Part shown: positions 59,944 through 64,000 of the stretch, in pieces
Numbering within the stretch: the stretch's first letter is position 1
How the letters are laid out: every line of letters begins with the position of its first letter
Source of the DNA: Mesorhizobium sp. B2-3-4
Lineage (GTDB): Bacteria; Pseudomonadota; Alphaproteobacteria; Rhizobiales; Rhizobiaceae
Assembly (NCBI RefSeq): GCF_006442315.1
Contig: NZ_VFVY01000019.1
Coordinates: forward strand, 62,001-126,000
Direction: 5' to 3'
DNA length: 64,000 nucleotides
Notes under the pieces: model-generated
Told to the model about the DNA's origin: nothing
What the model saw: the letters and a program-made list of their open reading frames with translations, nothing else
The model's database searches: none
Made by a program: the position numbers and the translations under genes

Positions 59944-60204
59944 TCAATTCGGGCGACGCCGGCGCTCCCACCAGACGACGAAGCGGCGGCGATGGCGGCG
60001 TACCATGGCGAATTCATAGGAAAGCACCAGCAATCCGAGCGGCACCATCCAGAAACCGAGAATCGGCAGGAAGCCGAGAATGCCGCCAATTGTCAAAAGC
60101 ACGCCGATGGCGATTCGCAGCCCACGCGATTGCGGCATTGTGAATTCCCGCCCGAAAACGGAGATTTTTCGAGCCGGTAACTGGTTTTCGCTTGCTGCGC
60201 TCAT
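59944..60204 (-). CDS. Small PGPGW-like transmembrane protein
   Basis: The 86-residue protein has one long hydrophobic stretch with a central break (IGVLLTIGGILGFLPILGFW, then MVPLGLLVLSYEF), probably two helices, and a very basic C-terminus (RRHRRRFVVWWERRRR). The pattern GFLPILGFWMVPLGLLVL matches PGPGW-type or related small membrane proteins. The start at 60204 is an ATG; a TTG further out is less likely. Function unknown. Confidence 0.7.
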   Translation of the reverse strand: MSAASENQLPARKISVFGREFTMPQSRGLRIAIGVLLTIGGILGFLPILGFWMVPLGLLVLSYEFAMVRRHRRRFVVWWERRRRPN

Positions 60205-60370
60205 CTCGAATGACTGGTCCGTTCGCGGCCTCGTCACAGGCTGTTTATCCAAGCCACGACCGCCATTTTGGTTCCGCGCCCGCCGCCAAGACGGCTAATA
60301 TGAGGACGGGCGCAGCCGATTGCCACAAACCGCTGTGTGAAAAAGTCTCGTAAAAATGCGAAATGCTTCT

Positions 60371-60399
60371 TTGCAAAGCCGAAAAGGGTTTGCTATAGG
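60371..60399 (+). promoter_or_regulatory. Promoter of tRNA-Asn
   Basis: TTGCAA (60371-60376), a 17-base spacer and TATAGG (60394-60399) lie 27 bases before the tRNA. Confidence 0.7.
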
Positions 60400-60426
60400 C
60401 AGCGCCACTTGCTGAAGAGCCTCTGT

Positions 60427-60501
60427 TCCCCGGTAGCTCAGTGGTAGAGCAACCGGCTGTTAACCGGTTGGTCGCTGGTTCGAATCCGGCCCGGGGAGCC
60501 A
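60427..60501 (+). tRNA. tRNA-Asn (anticodon GUU)
   Basis: TCCCCGG and CCGGGGA form the acceptor stem, with GCCA at the end. The anticodon arm ACCGG-CTGTTAA-CCGGT presents GTT. The D arm GCTCAGTGGTAGAGC and T loop TTCGAAT are canonical. The 218 bases downstream, up to the next gene, show nothing I can name. Confidence 0.97.
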
Positions 60502-60719
60502 ACAATTTCCAAAGACATAGCTGCCGATGGCGGACGCGGAAGGGCCGCGAACGATGCGACAGTAACAGAATCGGCCTTCACGCCGCATCCCGGTCTCGAC
60601 AATCACAAGCGCGTTTCGCCTCGCCACGAGGGGTTAAGCGCGGCTTGGCCTGTCCTTCCGCCCTCCGCTATCATGGCAGTCAGATGCGTGTCGCATATGG
60701 GCGAGGAAGGGAGAAAAGC

Positions 60720-61067
60720 ATGATCATTCGCTTCTGGCGGGCAGTCGCCGGCTCCACCGAGGTGCTGGATGCCTATGCGGACCACTTGCGGCGAACGACT
60801 TTTGTCGAGATGGCCGACCTTCCCGGGCACCTCGGCGCCACGCTGGCGCGCAAGGTCAGGGGAACCGACAACGAACTCGTCGTGATGAGCTTTTGGGAAG
60901 ACATGGATTCGTCGGCCCATTTCATCAAAGGCGATTTCGACGATGCCGTCGTCAAGCCAAGCACCCAAAAGCTGCTCAAATCGTTCGATCTCAAGGTCGA
61001 GTATTTCGAAACCCTGTTCTCGACAGGCGTCGTAGGGGGTCACGATCATCCTGTGTTGCAGGACTAA
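60720..61067 (+). CDS. Antibiotic-biosynthesis-monooxygenase-like (ABM-fold) protein
   Basis: The 115-residue protein has the dimeric ferredoxin-like pattern: MIIRFWRAVAGSTEVLDAYA, LPGHLGATLARKVRGTDNEL, VVMSFWEDMDSSAHFI. GAAGGGAG precedes the ATG. Proteins of this fold include heme-degrading and quinone monooxygenases as well as binding proteins. No catalytic residues can be assigned. Confidence 0.75.
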   Translation: MIIRFWRAVAGSTEVLDAYADHLRRTTFVEMADLPGHLGATLARKVRGTDNELVVMSFWEDMDSSAHFIKGDFDDAVVKPSTQKLLKSFDLKVEYFETLFSTGVVGGHDHPVLQD

Positions 61068-61160
61068 ACGCCTCCGGAAAGCGCCCCTCAGCGGCGGCTG
61101 TATTCGGCTTGCGCACCAGGCACCTCCGCGCGATAGATGCGGTGGTTGAGGGAGGACATC

Positions 61161-61592
61161 ATGCGCAAAATTCCGGTTTCACTGTTGCTGGCTGCGGCAG
61201 CGCTCTATGCAAATTGTGCCCTGGCACTCGACAGCAGCGGCACGCCCGTCGTCGTCACTCCGCTGGCTTCGAAGACAGCCACCGCCTCCGGCCAGCCGAT
61301 CACGCTGCCGCAGAAAAACGTGCAGGTGCTGGTTTCGAGATACCAGATCGCGGTTGGCGCGACCTTGCCGGTGCATCGCCACCCCTTCCCGCGCTACGCC
61401 TATGTCGAGGCCGGAACGCTCAAGGTCACCAATGTCGAGACCGGCAACAGCAACACCTACAAGACGGGCGATTTCATCATCGAGATGATCGGGCAATGGC
61501 ATCAGGCCACCAATATCGGTGATGTCGAGGTCAAGCTCCTGGTGATCGATCAGGTCGAGGAAGGCGCCAAGAACACGGAATTGCGTCAGTAG
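61161..61592 (+). CDS. Secreted cupin-domain protein
   Basis: The 143-residue protein has a signal peptide ending at CALALD and a single cupin: VGATLPVHRHPFPRYAYVEA with the metal-binding histidines and a conserved glutamate, then a second histidine in IGQWHQATN. GGGAGGA precedes the ATG. Periplasmic location is inferred; substrate unknown. Confidence 0.82.
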   Translation: MRKIPVSLLLAAAALYANCALALDSSGTPVVVTPLASKTATASGQPITLPQKNVQVLVSRYQIAVGATLPVHRHPFPRYAYVEAGTLKVTNVETGNSNTYKTGDFIIEMIGQWHQATNIGDVEVKLLVIDQVEEGAKNTELRQ

Positions 61593-61690
61593 CCGCTGGT
61601 CCAAATGGCGGCGTGGCGTTCACGCTTTCGCGCCGGCCGTCCTGATGCTAGGGCTCTCCACGACATCATGAACCGGATCGCCCGTTGACC

Positions 61691-62443
61691 ATGCAAATCC
61701 GCCCGCCGCTGATCGAAATCTGTGTCGAAGGCATTGACGGCCTGCTCGCCGCGCAGGCCGCGGGCGCCGACCGGGTTGAATTGTGCGCCAGCCTGATCGA
61801 GGGCGGCATCACGCCGAGCCTTGGAACGGTGCGCGCGGCGCTCGACCAGGCAGCCGTGCCGTTTCACGTCATGGTGCGGCCGCGTGGCGGTGATTTTCTC
61901 TACAGTGAAACCGAGTACCGTTCGATGCTGGCCGACGTCGCGGCGCTCCGGGAACTCGGCGTGCCCGGCGTGGTGTTCGGCTGCCTGAAGGCCGACGGAA
62001 CCATCGACGAGCAGCGCATGGGCGAACTGACCGAGGCTGCCGGCTCGTTGAACGTCACCTGCCACCGCGCCTTCGACATGACGCGCGATCCCGCCGAGGC
62101 GCTGGAAGCGCTGATCCGCTGCAAGGTCGGCCGCGTGCTGACCAGCGGCCAGCGCGACACAGCCGTCGAGGGCCTGCCTTTGCTGGCGGAACTGGTACGC
62201 CAGGCCGGCACGCGCATCATCATCCTCGGTTGCGGCGGGCTCGATCTCGGCAACATCGCCGAGGTGCGCGCAAAGACAGGCCTTGCCGAAATGCATTTCG
62301 CCGCCCTGAAGGACGTGCCGAGCGCCATGCGCTACCGCAATCCGAAGGTCGGCATGGGCGGCTCCGATCTCGACCGCGAATACCGCAACACACTGACCGA
62401 TACACCGCGGGTGGCGGCAACGATCAGGGCAGCCAAGGCATGA
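61691..62443 (+). CDS. cutC: CutC-family protein
   Basis: The 250-residue TIM-barrel protein begins LIEICVEGIDGLLAAQAAGA and has ADRVELCASLIEGGITPS, MVRPRGGDFLYSETE and VTCHRAFDMTRDP, all signatures of CutC. The family was named for copper homeostasis, but this role is disputed. Its stop overlaps the start of the GNAT gene (ATGA). Confidence 0.93.
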   Translation: MQIRPPLIEICVEGIDGLLAAQAAGADRVELCASLIEGGITPSLGTVRAALDQAAVPFHVMVRPRGGDFLYSETEYRSMLADVAALRELGVPGVVFGCLKADGTIDEQRMGELTEAAGSLNVTCHRAFDMTRDPAEALEALIRCKVGRVLTSGQRDTAVEGLPLLAELVRQAGTRIIILGCGGLDLGNIAEVRAKTGLAEMHFAALKDVPSAMRYRNPKVGMGGSDLDREYRNTLTDTPRVAATIRAAKA

Positions 62444-62934
62444 GTTCTCCGATAGACCGCATAGCGCAGACCGACGAAGCCGCCATATTGGCGCTCAACA
62501 ACGAGCACGCCGCCGAGTTATCGTGGCTAGAAGCTGAACGGCTGTCGTTCCTGCTCGGCCAGTCCTTCTACGCCCGCCGCATCGGCGATCTCGAAGCCTT
62601 CATCATGACCTTCGACCAGGACGCGAACTACGACAGTCCGAACTTCGTCTGGTTCCGCGAGCGCTACGAGAGGTTCATCTATGTCGACCGCGTCGTCGTC
62701 GCGGCGCAGGCCAGAGGCCGCGGCCATGCACGCCGCCTCTATCGAGACCTTTTCGAGCATGCCGAGAGCGCCGGCCACAAGCTGGTCACCTGCGAGGTCA
62801 ATCTCGACCCGCCCAATCCTGGCTCGGATGCCTTCCATGCCGCCCTCGGTTTTACCGAAGTCGGCGACGCGGTGATCCATGGCGGCAAGAAGGCGGTGCG
62901 CTATTACGTGCGGGAACTGGCCAAGGCTGGCTAA
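62440..62934 (+). CDS. GNAT-family acetyltransferase
   Basis: The 164-residue protein has the acetyl-CoA-binding motif A as VVVAAQARGRGHARRLYRDL near residue 85, then DAFHAALGFTEVGD. The N-terminal half is acidic. It overlaps cutC, so the two are translated together. Acceptor substrate unknown. Confidence 0.88.
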   Translation: MSSPIDRIAQTDEAAILALNNEHAAELSWLEAERLSFLLGQSFYARRIGDLEAFIMTFDQDANYDSPNFVWFRERYERFIYVDRVVVAAQARGRGHARRLYRDLFEHAESAGHKLVTCEVNLDPPNPGSDAFHAALGFTEVGDAVIHGGKKAVRYYVRELAKAG

Positions 62935-62943
62935 GGCGCACGG

Positions 62944-63999
62944 TCAACCCGGCAGTCCGATGACCTTCAAGGCGACGTCGCGCCTGACCATCTCCACATC
63001 GGCCGGCATCACCTGATTTGCGCCATTGGGATCGATGGATTTGGTCGAAAGCATATCCACCTTTGAAGCACCCCGCTCCGCAAGGCCAGCCTTGAGGGCC
63101 GATATCTTGGCAAACGATTTGACGATGTTGGTCGCGACCAGCTTGTTTCTGCGGGCTTCGGCCATGAGAATGTCGATGACCTTTGCGGGCAGATCAGCGT
63201 CCGGATTCTTGTGGTTGGAGAAGATCAGTATGTCGTCTCCCGCCTCGACCGCGCGCACCACGGCGCCGGCAAGGGAATAGCGTTTTTCCACCGCATCCAT
63301 CTGCAGATCATCCGAAAAGACCAACCCCTGGAAGCGAAGTTTCTTGCGCAACAAGTCGCTCACGATCGCCGACGAAAGCGAGGCAGGGCCAACCGCTTCG
63401 CCTTTCTGCAGCCCCTTGTCGTAGATATGGCCGACCATGACCGAATCCGCGTAACCCGCGTTGATCAGCTTGCGAAACGGGACCAACTCCAGGCTCGACC
63501 AGGTGTCCGATACGTCGGCCAGCCCTTTGTGGCTGTCGGTCGTGCTGGAGCCATGCCCGGGAAAATGCTTCAGCGTGGTCACGACCCCGGCATCGCGATG
63601 CGCTCTGACGAAGGCCGCGCCATATTGGGCAACGATTTCCGGATTGTTGGAGAAACTCCTGCCCAGTCTGCCGATGATGGGGTTGGCCGGGTTGACGTTA
63701 AGATCCGCCACGGGGCCGAAATTGAGATTAAACCCCCATTCGCGCAATTCCGTCGCAAGGCCGGAATAGAGTTCATAGGCGCCGCGAGGCGTAAATTTCC
63801 TGGCGACATCGACGGCAGCCGGGACCTCGTGAAATCCGTTCTCGGCGGTCAATCTCGCGATCGCACCGCCCTCTTCATCGACGGAGATGAACGGCGGCAG
63901 CTTCTGGTTAGCGGCCAGGAACGCGGCGTTCATGTCGGCGACATGCGCTCTGTCGCTGACATTGTCGGAAAGGTACATCACTCCGCCGATACTGCCGTC
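62944..63999 (-). CDS. GH3-family glycoside hydrolase (5' end beyond the window)
   Basis: The frame is open to the right window edge, so the N-terminus is missing; at least 350 residues are present. It shows DEEGGAIARLT, LKHFPGHGSSTTDSHKGLAD, GLVFSDDLQMDAVEKRYSLA and a C-terminal helical extension. It resembles NagZ-type hydrolases but differs clearly from the nagZ at 35822-36841, for example LKHFPGHG instead of MKHIPGHG. A periplasmic role in cell-wall or glucoside hydrolysis is possible. The missing start prevents signal-peptide assessment. Confidence 0.85.
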   Translation of the reverse strand, partial: DGSIGGVMYLSDNVSDRAHVADMNAAFLAANQKLPPFISVDEEGGAIARLTAENGFHEVPAAVDVARKFTPRGAYELYSGLATELREWGFNLNFGPVADLNVNPANPIIGRLGRSFSNNPEIVAQYGAAFVRAHRDAGVVTTLKHFPGHGSSTTDSHKGLADVSDTWSSLELVPFRKLINAGYADSVMVGHIYDKGLQKGEAVGPASLSSAIVSDLLRKKLRFQGLVFSDDLQMDAVEKRYSLAGAVVRAVEAGDDILIFSNHKNPDADLPAKVIDILMAEARRNKLVATNIVKSFAKISALKAGLAERGASKVDMLSTKSIDPNGANQVMPADVEMVRRDVALKVIGLPG

Positions 64000-64000
64000 G

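Overview
The window is a GC-rich chromosomal segment of a Rhizobiales bacterium, most likely Mesorhizobium or a close relative. The evidence is the gene content and order: exoR beside ilvD; an uninterrupted dgt-argS-SPOR-nagZ-scpAB-tatABC-serS-surE-pcm run; yajC-secDF-Mth938-phytoene-synthase; popZ; paired DUF1127 genes; Omp25/31-type porins. I see no insertion sequences, integrases, phage genes, rRNA or CRISPR array. Three tRNAs are present (Leu-UAG, Cys-GCA, Asn-GUU).

Layout. 1-3000: the 3' end of map, a divergent quinone oxidoreductase/LysR pair, and radC. 3100-10260: one sugar-transport operon. It starts with a LacI-type DNA-binding domain fused to a PfkB sugar kinase, with a LacI-like operator just before the start codon. 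A GATase1-like protein, a CUT2-type ABC transporter (ATPase, binding protein, two permeases) and an M20 deacetylase/peptidase follow. 10290-14700: a TagO-like secreted protein, trigger factor, tRNA-Leu and a DUF2157/GDYXXLXY membrane pair.

14800-15740 is the most striking region. Two tandem DUF1127 mini-genes are followed at once by a 3 x 3 tandem array of nine stem-loops. All nine carry the same CCTCCTCC-containing loop, which is anti-Shine-Dalgarno-like, on stems that differ by compensatory changes. This looks like an expanded version of the alphaproteobacterial 'cuckoo'/CcsR small RNAs, which in Rhodobacter are processed from the 3' end of a DUF1127 mRNA. A possible RpoH-like promoter and a direct repeat lie upstream.

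15800-26700: trmFO, a parD/parE pair whose toxin gene is frameshifted, a fatty-acid-hydroxylase operon, and phytoene-synthase-like/Mth938/SecDF/YajC, which links protein export with homologues of respiratory complex I assembly factors. After these come a DUF815 ATPase and an AraC/NAD-epimerase pair. 26700-43500: the housekeeping cluster on the minus strand (an NlpD-like LysM protein with a degenerate M23 domain, Pcm, SurE, SerS, TatCBA, ScpBA, NagZ, a very large SPOR protein, ArgS, Dgt), interrupted only by one plus-strand porin.

43500-64000: erpA, an unknown protein, a VOC protein, xthA, exoR, ilvD, two tandem FadL-type outer-membrane proteins with duplicated control regions, valS, a VOC protein, popZ, a TolC-family protein, a second Pcm-like protein, two tRNAs, a run of small plus-strand genes ending in cutC and a GNAT, and a second GH3 hydrolase cut by the window end.

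Limits: function is inferred by reading the sequences. No database search, structure prediction or expression data were available. Starts were chosen from ribosome-binding sites and family lengths where these were informative.
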